Shown here: positions 56,555 to 64,000 of the stretch, one piece after another | How positions within the stretch are numbered: the first letter of the stretch is position 1 | Layout of the letters: each line of letters opens with the position of its first letter | From: Promicromonospora sp. AC04 | Lineage (GTDB): Bacteria > Actinomycetota > Actinomycetes > Actinomycetales > Cellulomonadaceae | NCBI RefSeq assembly: GCF_003058225.1 | Contig: NZ_QBUG01000001.1 | Span: 992,001 to 1,056,000 of the forward strand | Direction of reading: 5' to 3' | DNA length: 64,000 nucleotides | Program-made: the position numbers and the translations under genes | Notes under the pieces: generated by a model | Told to the model about the DNA's origin: nothing | What the model saw: only the letters and a program-made list of their open reading frames with translations | The model's database searches: none

Positions 56555-57355
56555 ATGTCGCAAACCACGAACGCACTCATCGGAAAGCCCCGCAAGGGGG
56601 TCCGCACCACGGCGACCGTGACGGCAGTCCGGCACCTCACCCCGCACATGATCCGGGTGACGATCGGCGGGAAGTCGCTGGCCGGCGTCGACCCCACGCC
56701 GCTCACGGACCGCTACATCAAGCTCGTCATGGCGGAGTCCCCCGAGCCCGAGGGTCGCCCGGTGCTCCGCACCTACACGATCCGCAACGTCGCCGAGTCC
56801 AGCTGGGACATCGACATCGTCACCCACGGCGACGAGGGCTACGGCAGCCCATGGGCCCAGCGGGTCCAACCGGGCGAAGAGGTCTCGTTCGTGGGCCCGG
56901 GCGGCGACTACGCGCCGTCCCCCGACGCCCAGTGGCACCTCATGGCCGGCGACGAGTCCGCCCTCCCGGCCATCGCGGCCGCGTGCGAGGCCCTGCCCGA
57001 CGACGCCGTGGCCCACGTCTTCGTCGAGGTCGCCGACGCGTCGGAGGAGCAGGAGATCACGAGTGCCGCGGACCTCCGCGTCACGTGGGTGCACCGATCC
57101 ACCGGGGCGAGCCTGGCCGACGTCGTGCAGGCCGCCGAGCTGCCGGACGGCGTGCCGCACACGTTCCTGCACGGCGAGGCCGGTTGCGTCCGTGACCTGC
57201 GCCGCTGGGCGCGCGGCACGCTGGGTGTGCCGCGCGAGCTGCTCTCGGCGTCGGGCTACTGGCGTCGCGGCCGCGACGACGAGCGCTGGCGCGCGGAGAA
57301 GGCCGAGTGGCGGGCAGCGGTGGAGCAGGACGACCTGGTGCTCAGCGCGCACTGA
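56555..57355 (+). CDS. Siderophore-interacting protein (ferric-siderophore reductase, ViuB family)
   Basis: 266 aa. FAD-binding region with RTYTIRNV and GSPWAQRVQPGEEVSFVGPG, NAD(P)-binding region LMAGDESALPAIAAACEAL, and the family's C-terminal ASGYWRRGRDDERWRAEKAEW. These cytoplasmic flavoproteins reduce Fe(III)-siderophores to free the iron. An iron box overlaps the promoter. No siderophore synthesis or uptake genes are in the window, and it is not part of the polymer locus by function. Confidence 0.9.
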   Translation: MSQTTNALIGKPRKGVRTTATVTAVRHLTPHMIRVTIGGKSLAGVDPTPLTDRYIKLVMAESPEPEGRPVLRTYTIRNVAESSWDIDIVTHGDEGYGSPWAQRVQPGEEVSFVGPGGDYAPSPDAQWHLMAGDESALPAIAAACEALPDDAVAHVFVEVADASEEQEITSAADLRVTWVHRSTGASLADVVQAAELPDGVPHTFLHGEAGCVRDLRRWARGTLGVPRELLSASGYWRRGRDDERWRAEKAEWRAAVEQDDLVLSAH

Positions 57356-57372
57356 CGGGCTCTGCCTGATCG

Positions 57373-57543
57373 TCACCCAGCCTGCGCGGGCTCCTTGCTT
57401 CTGGGCAGGTTGAGCCGCCGGAGCTCGTTCTCGTAGACGCCGAAGACCCATGGTCCTTCGACGCGCCACAGCGCCTCGATCCGCTCGAGGTTGTTCTCGA
57501 AGTACCTCATCTGGTCGGCCGTCCGAAGGTCCCCGCGTGTCAC
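57373..57543 (-). CDS. Small ORF, 56 aa, unrecognised
   Basis: GTG 57543 to TGA 57373, 6 nt after the DUF402 stop. The product starts VTRGDLRTADQMRYFENNLE and has a charged/aromatic middle (RIEALWRVEGPWVF) and a basic end. Third positions are G/C-rich. Family not recognised; the compact helical look with WxxEGPW could be the C-terminal part of a larger (PIN-like toxin?) protein that lost its front, but that is a guess. Could also be chance. Confidence 0.4.
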   Translation of the reverse strand: MTRGDLRTADQMRYFENNLERIEALWRVEGPWVFGVYENELRRLNLPRSKEPAQAG

Positions 57544-57549
57544 GAGCTC

Positions 57550-58170
57550 TCAGAGCGCATCGAACGCCGCGAACCAGCGTTTGGCCGTCGGACCGTCGTA
57601 GGGCGGCTCCTCGGCACGCACCGCGGCGAGCAGGGCGTCGGCGTCCGCGCGGACGCGGGAAACGACCTCCTGTGGGTAGCCGTACTGCACGGTGTGCTCC
57701 GCGAACTCGTCCTCGTCGTCGATGAGCGTCTCGCCCTTCCCCTTGGCTGCCTTGCTGCCCGGCTCGTTGGCCAGGACGTCGAGATCCATGTCGACCGCGG
57801 AGACCTCGAACGCGGGCCCCCGACCGTCGCGACCGTCGTCGGGCACCTCGCTCCACTCGGGGACAGTCGTGAGATCGATGTACAGGAGAGCGCCCCGCGG
57901 GTGGTCGCGGTAGATGTCCGTGACCCATCCGACGTCGCCGAAGACGATGAGCCCGGCGGTCTTCGTGTGGTACTCGCGCCCGGGCCTGCTGAACAGCGTC
58001 CCGGTCCGGTAGCCGAGCCAGACACCGTGCTCGTCCCTGCCGAGATACACCCCATCGAAGCGCCAGTGCGGAGTGCCGTCCCACTTGCGCATGCGGGCGC
58101 CGACAACGGTGCCCGGCTCGGTCGGCAGCGACGGCGAAAAACCCTGATCAGCAGGTTGTTGCGCAGACAT
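57550..58170 (-). CDS. DUF402 domain-containing protein
   Basis: 206 aa from ATG 58170. The middle follows the DUF402 pattern: GTPHWRFDGVYLGRDEHGVW, VFGDVGWVTDIYRDHPRGAL, YIDLTTVPEW and DMDLDVLAN. The family includes FomD-type nucleoside-diphosphate hydrolases and RNA-related proteins; metal-binding acidic residues (YIDL, DMDLD) are present. No signal peptide. Divergent from the GT8 fusion gene, with a 140-bp shared upstream region (TACGCT at about 58217 is a possible -10 for the rightward gene). Function unknown. Confidence 0.72.
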   Translation of the reverse strand: MSAQQPADQGFSPSLPTEPGTVVGARMRKWDGTPHWRFDGVYLGRDEHGVWLGYRTGTLFSRPGREYHTKTAGLIVFGDVGWVTDIYRDHPRGALLYIDLTTVPEWSEVPDDGRDGRGPAFEVSAVDMDLDVLANEPGSKAAKGKGETLIDDEDEFAEHTVQYGYPQEVVSRVRADADALLAAVRAEEPPYDGPTAKRWFAAFDAL

Positions 58171-58310
58171 GTCCGGGAGCCTACCGAGACGTCGTCGGGG
58201 CGTAACCCAGGGGCACTACGCTCTGGCCACCGTCGGCATTCCGCGCTCGCTGGGAGCGCCCTCCTTGACGACGGTACCCGCCGCACCCGTCGACCCCACG
58301 AGGAGCCTTC

Positions 58311-61088
58311 ATGTCCCCTGCAAGCCGCCGTCTCGCCGCGCCCGGTGAGACTGCGCACCAGGTCCCGACCGCTGACGAGATGATCGCCGAGGCGCTGCTC
58401 ACCGCCGCGGCCGATCCCCTACTCAACCCGCATCCTGATCGGCCGGGCCCGTTACCCGACGCCCGACCTCTGCCGTCCCCCGACCAGGAGTCCTGGGCCT
58501 CCGCCAAGGAAGCCAACCGTCAGCCGCGGGAGGTGTGGTCCGCCCCGGACCGCGCCGCGGACCGCCCCTTCCAGGAACGACCAGAGCCCCTCTCGAGCGA
58601 CGCGGTGGTGACCGCCGCCCTCCGCCGCGGCCTGCCCGTCGACGAGGCGATCACCACCTCCATCCGCACCGCCCGCAGCCTGGACACCGCCCAGTGGCGG
58701 TCGCTGTGCCACTCGCTCATGGCGCATCCCGAGACGCGCCGCGCGGGTGTCGCCGGAGCCGCCCTGATCGCGCAGCGCGTGGGCCTGCGCGAGCTCGCGT
58801 GGGACCTGCTGCGCGAGCTCGGGCCCGACGACGCCGCCCGCCTCGCCCCCGCTGAGTACCTCCGGGCGGGCATCGCCATGGCCAACCCCGACGTCACCCG
58901 GACGGCCACCACCTGGGTACGGCACGGCTTCGTGTCCGACGCCGCGGTGCTGCTCGACATCGCGAAGCTCCTGTTCATCGCCGACGAGCCCGCGGCAGCG
59001 GCGGAGGCGCTCGACGCCGCCCGCTACGCCGTCGGCCACGCGACCGGCAACGCTGCCGGACCGACCGGGCGGGTCCAGGCGTCGATCGACCACCTGGCGC
59101 CCTGGATCGACAAGGCGCTCCGGCCCGCGACGCCCGCGCGGGTGCCGACGGGACACGTGTCGTTCGCCGTCATCGACTACAAGGCGCCGGACGAGAACGT
59201 GGCCTCCAGCAACATCGGCGACACGGTGCAGACCATCGCGAGCCTGGGCCACCTGCTGCGGCACGAGGGCGTGCGCCTGCACGGCGACGACGCCGTCACC
59301 GAGCCCGTGCGGTTCCTCGCCGGCCGCGTGCGCCCCGAGCACGTGGTGCCCGGGCCGGGCGCCGACGTGGACCTGACGCTCGTGCAGCGCGACATGTCCC
59401 GGCTGGACGCGGTGCCGGAGAACACCTGGATGCTCGCGTTCGGCTGGTACATGCACAGCCAGTTCGACCTGCGGTTCGACTTCCCGTTCCACGAGAACCT
59501 GCAGCCGCTGTTCGTCTCGTTCCACGTCAACAAGCACGCCATCCTGACGCCGACCGCCGTCGACTACCTCAGGGCCCACGGGCCCATCGGGTGCCGCGAC
59601 TGGACCACCGTGCACCTGCTGCTCAACGCGGGTGTCCCCGCGTTCTTCAGCGGCTGCCTCACCACCACCATCGACACGGTGTTCCCCTCCGGCTTCCAGC
59701 CCGCGCCGGCCGGCGCACCGGCCGTGTACGTGGACACGCCGGTCCCGGAGCACGACACCCGCAGCGAGCTGGTCACCCACCTGCATCCCTCGGTCCGCAG
59801 CCACGGGCTCGGCCGCAACGTGCACACCGCCGTCGACCTGCTCGACGCCTACCGGACCCGGTTCTCCCGCCTGGTCACCTCGCGTCTGCACGCCTTCCTC
59901 CCGGCGTGGGCCATCGGGGCGGACGTCGACTTCCGGCCCCGGAACGACGCCGACATCCGGTTCGCCGGCCTGCTCGACGCCGACGAGGCCGACCGGCGCG
60001 CCATGCAGAACCGGATCCGGGACGTCGTCGCGCCGGCGATGGCCAAGATCCTCGCCGGCGCCTCGCGGGACGAGGTCTACGCGACCTGGCGCGCCACCGT
60101 GGCCGACGAGGTGGAACGGGCGCGGGCGGTGCACACCGCGCCGGTGCCCGCGCCGTCGGGCACCTGCTCGGTCGCGGACATCGTGGCCGGGGTGCGCGCC
60201 ACGCGGGTGCTGGTGGAGGCGGCCAGGCCGCGCCCCGTGCCCGCGAACGGATCCCGGGACAGCCCCGCGGGGGGCGTGCTCAACGTCGCCGTGGCCCTCG
60301 ACGGGAACCTGCGCTCCCAGATGGAGGTGGTGGTCGCAGGGGTCGTACGGCACACCGACCGGCCGGTGCGGGTCGTCGCGCTGACGCGCGACCACACGTC
60401 CGCGGACCACGAGCGGCTCGCCGGGCTGTTCCCCGAGGTCACGTTCGAGTGGTTCGCCTGCGACGGGATCGACTACGGGGCGGTGCTCGGGATGCTCAAG
60501 CACATCACGGTCGCCACGATGGACCGGCTGCTGCTGCCCGAGCTGCTGCCGCACCTCGACCGCGTGCTGTACCACGACCTGGACGCGCTGTCCGTGGTCG
60601 ACCTGGCCGAGCTGTACGACACCGACCTCGGTGGCGCGCCGCTGGCGGCCCGCCCGTCGATCTCGTACAACTACCGGCACGGCGTGGGGAACGTCATCCG
60701 GTCCACGCGGCTGCTCGGGCACGACCCCGACGCCGCCCAGGACCTGGTGCGCGCCATGATGCAACGGCACCGGCACGGGTACCACGGCTTCAACGCGGGA
60801 ATCCTGCTGCTCGACCTGGCGGTCATGCGCGCCGACGGGTTCACCGCCGAGTTCGTGCCGTACGCCGAGCGGTACGGGCTCAACGACCAGGACGTGCTCA
60901 ACGCCTACGCGGGGTCGCGCTACCGCGTCCTGGACGCCCGGTGGAACGCGTGGCCCACGCAGGAGGTCGTCACCGAGCCCGGCCTGATCCACTGGGCCGG
61001 ACCGGTCAAGCCGTGGCACGACGACCGCTACATCCTGCTCAAGGAGCACTGGGCAGCCACGGAGGCGTGGCTGGCCGCCCGCCGCTAG
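58311..61088 (+). CDS. Two-domain glycan enzyme: pyruvyltransferase-like domain plus GT8 glycosyltransferase (complete)
   Basis: 925 aa; GAGGAG lies 6 nt before ATG 58311. A Pro/Ala-rich N-terminus, then helical repeats to about 280. The pyruvyltransferase-like region (about 281-600) has SNIGDTVQTIASLGHLL, FGWYMHSQFDLRFDFPF, GPIGCRDWTTVHLLL and VTSRLHAFLPAWAIG. The GT8 domain begins NVAVALDGNLRSQMEVV at about 656, with the metal motif YHDLDAL at about 754 and the closing HWAGPVKPW at about 894. It aligns throughout with the truncated gene at 1-2593. Both activities are inferred from folds; it could decorate the neighbouring polymer, or both copies could act on another glycan. Confidence 0.82.
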   Translation: MSPASRRLAAPGETAHQVPTADEMIAEALLTAAADPLLNPHPDRPGPLPDARPLPSPDQESWASAKEANRQPREVWSAPDRAADRPFQERPEPLSSDAVVTAALRRGLPVDEAITTSIRTARSLDTAQWRSLCHSLMAHPETRRAGVAGAALIAQRVGLRELAWDLLRELGPDDAARLAPAEYLRAGIAMANPDVTRTATTWVRHGFVSDAAVLLDIAKLLFIADEPAAAAEALDAARYAVGHATGNAAGPTGRVQASIDHLAPWIDKALRPATPARVPTGHVSFAVIDYKAPDENVASSNIGDTVQTIASLGHLLRHEGVRLHGDDAVTEPVRFLAGRVRPEHVVPGPGADVDLTLVQRDMSRLDAVPENTWMLAFGWYMHSQFDLRFDFPFHENLQPLFVSFHVNKHAILTPTAVDYLRAHGPIGCRDWTTVHLLLNAGVPAFFSGCLTTTIDTVFPSGFQPAPAGAPAVYVDTPVPEHDTRSELVTHLHPSVRSHGLGRNVHTAVDLLDAYRTRFSRLVTSRLHAFLPAWAIGADVDFRPRNDADIRFAGLLDADEADRRAMQNRIRDVVAPAMAKILAGASRDEVYATWRATVADEVERARAVHTAPVPAPSGTCSVADIVAGVRATRVLVEAARPRPVPANGSRDSPAGGVLNVAVALDGNLRSQMEVVVAGVVRHTDRPVRVVALTRDHTSADHERLAGLFPEVTFEWFACDGIDYGAVLGMLKHITVATMDRLLLPELLPHLDRVLYHDLDALSVVDLAELYDTDLGGAPLAARPSISYNYRHGVGNVIRSTRLLGHDPDAAQDLVRAMMQRHRHGYHGFNAGILLLDLAVMRADGFTAEFVPYAERYGLNDQDVLNAYAGSRYRVLDARWNAWPTQEVVTEPGLIHWAGPVKPWHDDRYILLKEHWAATEAWLAARR

Positions 61089-61099
61089 CCCGCCAGCAA

Positions 61100-61162
61100 C
61101 GTTGAGTGCTGGATTTTCGCCCTTCTGGCACACGGAAAAGGGCGAAAATCCAGCACTCAACG
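61100..61162. terminator. Perfect 25-bp inverted repeat, likely bidirectional terminator
   Basis: Arms at 61100-61124 and 61138-61162 are exact complements over 25 bp, loop 13 nt. The left arm starts CGTTGAGTGCTGG and contains ATTTTCGCCC, AT-richer than the surroundings. It fills the 75-bp gap between converging stops (61088 and 61164). Length and composition are unusual for a terminator here. Confidence 0.65.
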
Positions 61163-61163
61163 A

Positions 61164-61916
61164 TCAGTAGTCGGTCGGGGCGGGAGCGGTGACCGGGGCG
61201 TCCTCGTCGAAGCCGGCCAGAACAGAGGCCGTGCCCGACAGGCCCAGGCGGGTCGCGCCCGCCGCGATCATCGCGAGCGCCGTGTCGAGGTCCCGGATCC
61301 CGCCGGAGGCCTTCACCCCGAGGCTGCCGCCGCCCGCGGCACCCACGGTCCGGGCCATCAGCGACACGGCGTGCACCGAGGCGCCGCCGGCCGGGTGGAA
61401 GCCCGTTGACGTCTTCACGAAGTCGGCGCCGGCGGCCTCGGCCGCCTTGCACGTGCCGACGATCTGCTCGTCCGTGAGCGCCGCGGACTCGATGATCACC
61501 TTGAGGACGCGGTCGGCCTGCACGGCCCCGCGGACCGCGGCGACGTCGGCCTCCACGACGTCGAACCGGCCGGCGCGCGCGGTACCGACGTCGATCACCA
61601 TGTCGACCTCGTCGGCGTCGTCGGCCACGGAGCGGGCCGCCTCGAAGGCCTTCACGTCACTCATGTGCTTGCCCGAGGGGAACCCGCACACCGTCGCGAC
61701 GGCGAGCCGTCCGGCCGCCACCTCGACCGCGAGCGAGACGAACGACGGCGACACGCACACCGAGAACACTCCGAGCTCGGCGCCCTCCTCGACGAGTGCA
61801 GCGACGTCGGCCGCCGTGGCCTCCGGCTTGAGCAGGGTGTGGTCCACGAACGCGGCGAGCGCCGCCCGGTCGCGCGGCGGCTGAGCGGGCTGGGTCGCGT
61901 GGGTCTGTGCGGTCAT
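61164..61916 (-). CDS. deoC: Deoxyribose-phosphate aldolase
   Basis: 250 aa from ATG 61916, overlapping the add stop (ATGA). [54 protein letters not shown], the Schiff-base Lys in [14 protein letters not shown] and [10 protein letters not shown] mark DeoC. It splits 2-deoxyribose-5-phosphate into acetaldehyde and glyceraldehyde-3-phosphate. Together with add here and punA/mutase at 11.9-14.5 kb it forms a nucleoside salvage set. Confidence 0.95.
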   Translation of the reverse strand: MTAQTHATQPAQPPRDRAALAAFVDHTLLKPEATAADVAALVEEGAELGVFSVCVSPSFVSLAVEVAAGRLAVATVCGFPSGKHMSDVKAFEAARSVADDADEVDMVIDVGTARAGRFDVVEADVAAVRGAVQADRVLKVIIESAALTDEQIVGTCKAAEAAGADFVKTSTGFHPAGGASVHAVSLMARTVGAAGGGSLGVKASGGIRDLDTALAMIAAGATRLGLSGTASVLAGFDEDAPVTAPAPTDY

Positions 61917-63064
61917 ACGAGGGCACCTTCGACTTTCTGGAATCCGGGCATGATGACCTGTTCCACGAGGTCGCGCCGCTCGTCGTGGTGCATGAACGCA
62001 CCCCAGGCGGCGGTGACGGTCACGTCGACGAGGTCGTCGAGCGTCCAGCCGGCCTCGTCGACGAGCAGCTTCATCTCGTGCGTCATCGACGTGCCTGACA
62101 TCAGGCGGTTGTCCGTGTTGAGCGTGACCGCGAAGTCCAGCTCCTTGAGGCGGGTGATCGGGTGCTCGGCTATCGACGCGGCCACACCCGTCTGCAGGTT
62201 CGACACCGGGCACAGCTCGAGCGGGATCTGGTGGTCCCGCACCCAGTGCGCGAGGCGGCCCAGGTCCGCCGCGCCGCCGGGACGGTCGGCCGAGAGGTGG
62301 CCGGCGGCGACGTCGTCCTGGTCCGGGAAGGCGATGTCGTCGATGATCCGGGCGCCGTGGCCCAGGCGGTCCGCCTGCCCCAGGTGCACGGCCTGCCCGA
62401 TGGAGTCGAGGCCGGCGGCCTCGCCCGCGTGGATCGTGACGGGAAAGTCGTGCTCGGCGAGGTAGCGCCAGATCGCGAGGTGGCGCGACGGCAGGAACCC
62501 GTCCTCGGGGCCCGCGATGTCGAACCCGACGACGCCGTCGTCCCGGTGGGCGACGGCGAGCTCCGCGATCTCCTGCCAGCGGTCGGCCTGCCGCATCGCG
62601 GTCACGAGCTGGCCGACCCGGATGAGGTGGCCGTCGGCCGCGGCGGCGGCGATGCCGTCGTCGATCCCGGCCTGTACCGCCTCGACGGTCTCGGTGAGCG
62701 ACAGCCCGCCGGCCAGGTGCTGCTCCGGGGCCCAGCGCTGCTCGGCGTACACGACGCCGTCGGCCGCGAGGTCCAGCACGGCCTCGCGTGCGACGCGGGC
62801 GAGGTTGTCGGCCGTCTGCATGACGGCGATGGTGTGGTGGAAGGTCTCGAGGTACCGGACCAGCGAGCCGGAGTCGGCGGCGTCCCGGAACCAGGCGGCG
62901 AGGGACTCGGCGTCGCTCGCGGGCAGCTCGTGCCCGGCGGCGTCCGCGAGCTCGAGGACGGTCCGTGGCCGCAGGCCTCCGTCGAGGTGGTCGTGCAGCA
63001 CAACCTTGGGCAGGGCGCGGATCAGCGCCTCGCCGGGGCGCGCCCCGGGGTCTTGCGTGGTCAT
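61913..63064 (-). CDS. add: Adenosine deaminase
   Basis: 383 aa. Zinc/active-site motifs [55 protein letters not shown] and [19 protein letters not shown] are complete. Note HDHLDGG where many relatives have HxHLDG(A). Converts (deoxy)adenosine to (deoxy)inosine for the PNP step. Operon with deoC, which overlaps its stop. GTG/ATG choice: ATG 63064 fits family length. Confidence 0.95.
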   Translation of the reverse strand: MTTQDPGARPGEALIRALPKVVLHDHLDGGLRPRTVLELADAAGHELPASDAESLAAWFRDAADSGSLVRYLETFHHTIAVMQTADNLARVAREAVLDLAADGVVYAEQRWAPEQHLAGGLSLTETVEAVQAGIDDGIAAAAADGHLIRVGQLVTAMRQADRWQEIAELAVAHRDDGVVGFDIAGPEDGFLPSRHLAIWRYLAEHDFPVTIHAGEAAGLDSIGQAVHLGQADRLGHGARIIDDIAFPDQDDVAAGHLSADRPGGAADLGRLAHWVRDHQIPLELCPVSNLQTGVAASIAEHPITRLKELDFAVTLNTDNRLMSGTSMTHEMKLLVDEAGWTLDDLVDVTVTAAWGAFMHHDERRDLVEQVIMPGFQKVEGALV

Positions 63065-63110
63065 GCTGACAACCTACCGCTCGGCACCGACACGGCTCCC
63101 ATCGTGGCCG

Positions 63111-63986
63111 TCAGCGGGCTTCCGTCGTCGCTCCGCTGTCGTCGGTGCGCCACCGCCCCACGCGCTCCGGCAGCAGCACCCACGCCACGTGCGGCCAGCC
63201 GCCGAACGCCGCGGTCAGCGCCTTGCGCACCCGCGCGGCCGTGCGGTCGTCCGTCGGCTGCTGCGCCTCGTCGGGCCCGGCCGCCGGCGGCGGGTCGAGC
63301 AGGGCCGCGACCGGGACCGTGTGCAGCCCCGCGCCCGACGGCTCGTACAGGACGGCGTTGCCCTCGTCCCCCTCGCCGTCGGCCAGGGTGAGCAGCACCA
63401 CGTGGCGCGGGACGGCGGAGTCCCAGCCGCTCGTGACGTCACCGCCCGTGTACAGGGGCACCGGGATCCCCGCGCGGGCGGCGGCGACCGCAGCCTCAAG
63501 CAGGGCCCGCGAGCCCGCGACCCGATGGGTGTACCGGACGCCGCCGTAGCTCGCGAACCGCGCGGCGCCCCACGGCGGCGTGCCGTACGTGCGCGGCCAG
63601 CCCGCCACGACGAGCCCGTGCCGGTTGGTCGCCGACTGGATCGCGTGCTGCAGCCGCACGAACCGCGCAGCGGGGTCGTCGGTGGCGATCCGCAGGGCCG
63701 CCCGGGGATCTCCGGCGAGCCCGAGCATCGCCAGCACCGCCGAGCCGCACGTGGTCTCGTCGACCTGCACGGCGGCCGCGGCGGCGCCGTAGAGCGACGG
63801 CAGGTTCAGCCGCCGCGGGAACCCGACGGTCCCGGTGCCACGCTCGCGCGCCAGCGGGTCCAGGACGGACCGCCGGGCGCGGGACGTCACCAGCTCGAGG
63901 TGGCGTTCGACGTCGTCGGGGACCGCCGGGCGCTCGAAGCGACCTGGCGGGGGTGGGGTCGGTACTGGCCCGGCGAATGCACGCAT
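63111..63986 (-). CDS. Hypothetical protein, C39-peptidase-like
   Basis: 291 aa; not a confident family. Features of a papain-like C39 fold: VDETTCGSAVLAML (candidate nucleophile Cys, as in QxxxCGPAxLAM), a central YGGVRYTHRVAGSRAL and PLYTGGDV, PRHVVLLT (candidate His) and VLYEPSGAG (usually an Asp/Asn next to Pro). No signal peptide is visible, though the N-terminus is Pro-rich. It starts close to the window edge (ATG 63986). Read in the same direction as add, 46 nt upstream. Role unknown. Confidence 0.55.
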   Translation of the reverse strand: MRAFAGPVPTPPPPGRFERPAVPDDVERHLELVTSRARRSVLDPLARERGTGTVGFPRRLNLPSLYGAAAAAVQVDETTCGSAVLAMLGLAGDPRAALRIATDDPAARFVRLQHAIQSATNRHGLVVAGWPRTYGTPPWGAARFASYGGVRYTHRVAGSRALLEAAVAAARAGIPVPLYTGGDVTSGWDSAVPRHVVLLTLADGEGDEGNAVLYEPSGAGLHTVPVAALLDPPPAAGPDEAQQPTDDRTAARVRKALTAAFGGWPHVAWVLLPERVGRWRTDDSGATTEAR

Positions 63987-64000
63987 TGCGCCGAGCAGGG

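Noticed and set aside
58452-61160. 902-codon minus-strand open frame opposite the GT8 fusion
   Set aside because: His/Arg/Val-rich composition with no motif; the + strand protein has a ribosome-binding site and complete GT8 signature.

Overview
The window is very GC-rich, with strong third-position G/C bias, frequent GTG starts, ATGA stop/start overlaps and many TANNNT -10 boxes only 6-9 nt before the start codon. This fits a high-GC actinobacterium. The gene content (Maf, AccA-type carboxylase, LpdA-like oxidoreductase, PNP, phosphomannomutase, LCP ligases) fits Micrococcales, perhaps the Promicromonosporaceae/Cellulomonadaceae side; that placement is inference.

Left flank (1-14510) is mostly housekeeping: the truncated start of a GT8/pyruvyltransferase-like fusion, a DUF885 protein, maf, an AbiEi/DUF559-type gene sitting between two related 54-bp palindromes, a biotin-dependent acyl-CoA carboxylase alpha chain, two paralogous 154-aa unknown proteins around a NUDIX hydrolase, an LpdA-like flavoprotein without redox cysteines, punA and a phosphomannomutase. 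The right flank (61164-63986) carries deoC, add and a C39-like unknown. Much of maf-accA-lpdA-punA-pmm-add is also linked in mycobacteria, so the middle looks like a large insertion into an old gene neighbourhood.

The middle (about 14.5-56.4 kb) is one large surface-glycopolymer locus. It holds precursor enzymes for ManNAc/ManNAcA (wecB, two wecC), rhamnose (rfbABCD), GlcA (ugd) and Galf (glf). It also has about nine glycosyltransferases, a Wzm/Wzt ABC exporter, LCP ligases for attachment to the wall, four sulfotransferase-like domains, a pyruvyltransferase-like protein, an acyltransferase and a secreted PL8 polysaccharide lyase. The predicted product is an ABC-exported, wall-linked acidic polymer, probably sulfated and possibly pyruvylated.

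The locus has been built and eroded by segmental duplication. The divergent LCP/GT4 junction occurs three times: intact at 15.6 kb, decayed at 38.5-39.2 kb, and as an LCP gene plus a GT4 scrap at 51.4 kb. The wecC-glycosyltransferase pair occurs twice (32.6-35.8 and 46.9-50.1 kb). A DUF6270 domain is fused to a sulfotransferase in one copy and to a GT2 domain in the other. At 38753-39172 a deletion has fused the N-terminus of the GT4 to the C-terminus of WecB in frame, keeping the ribosome-binding site and the ATGA coupling to the next gene.

Beyond the polymer genes (56.5-61.1 kb) lie an iron-box-preceded siderophore-interacting protein, a small ORF, a DUF402 protein and a second full-length GT8/pyruvyltransferase-like fusion, followed by a perfect 25-bp inverted repeat.
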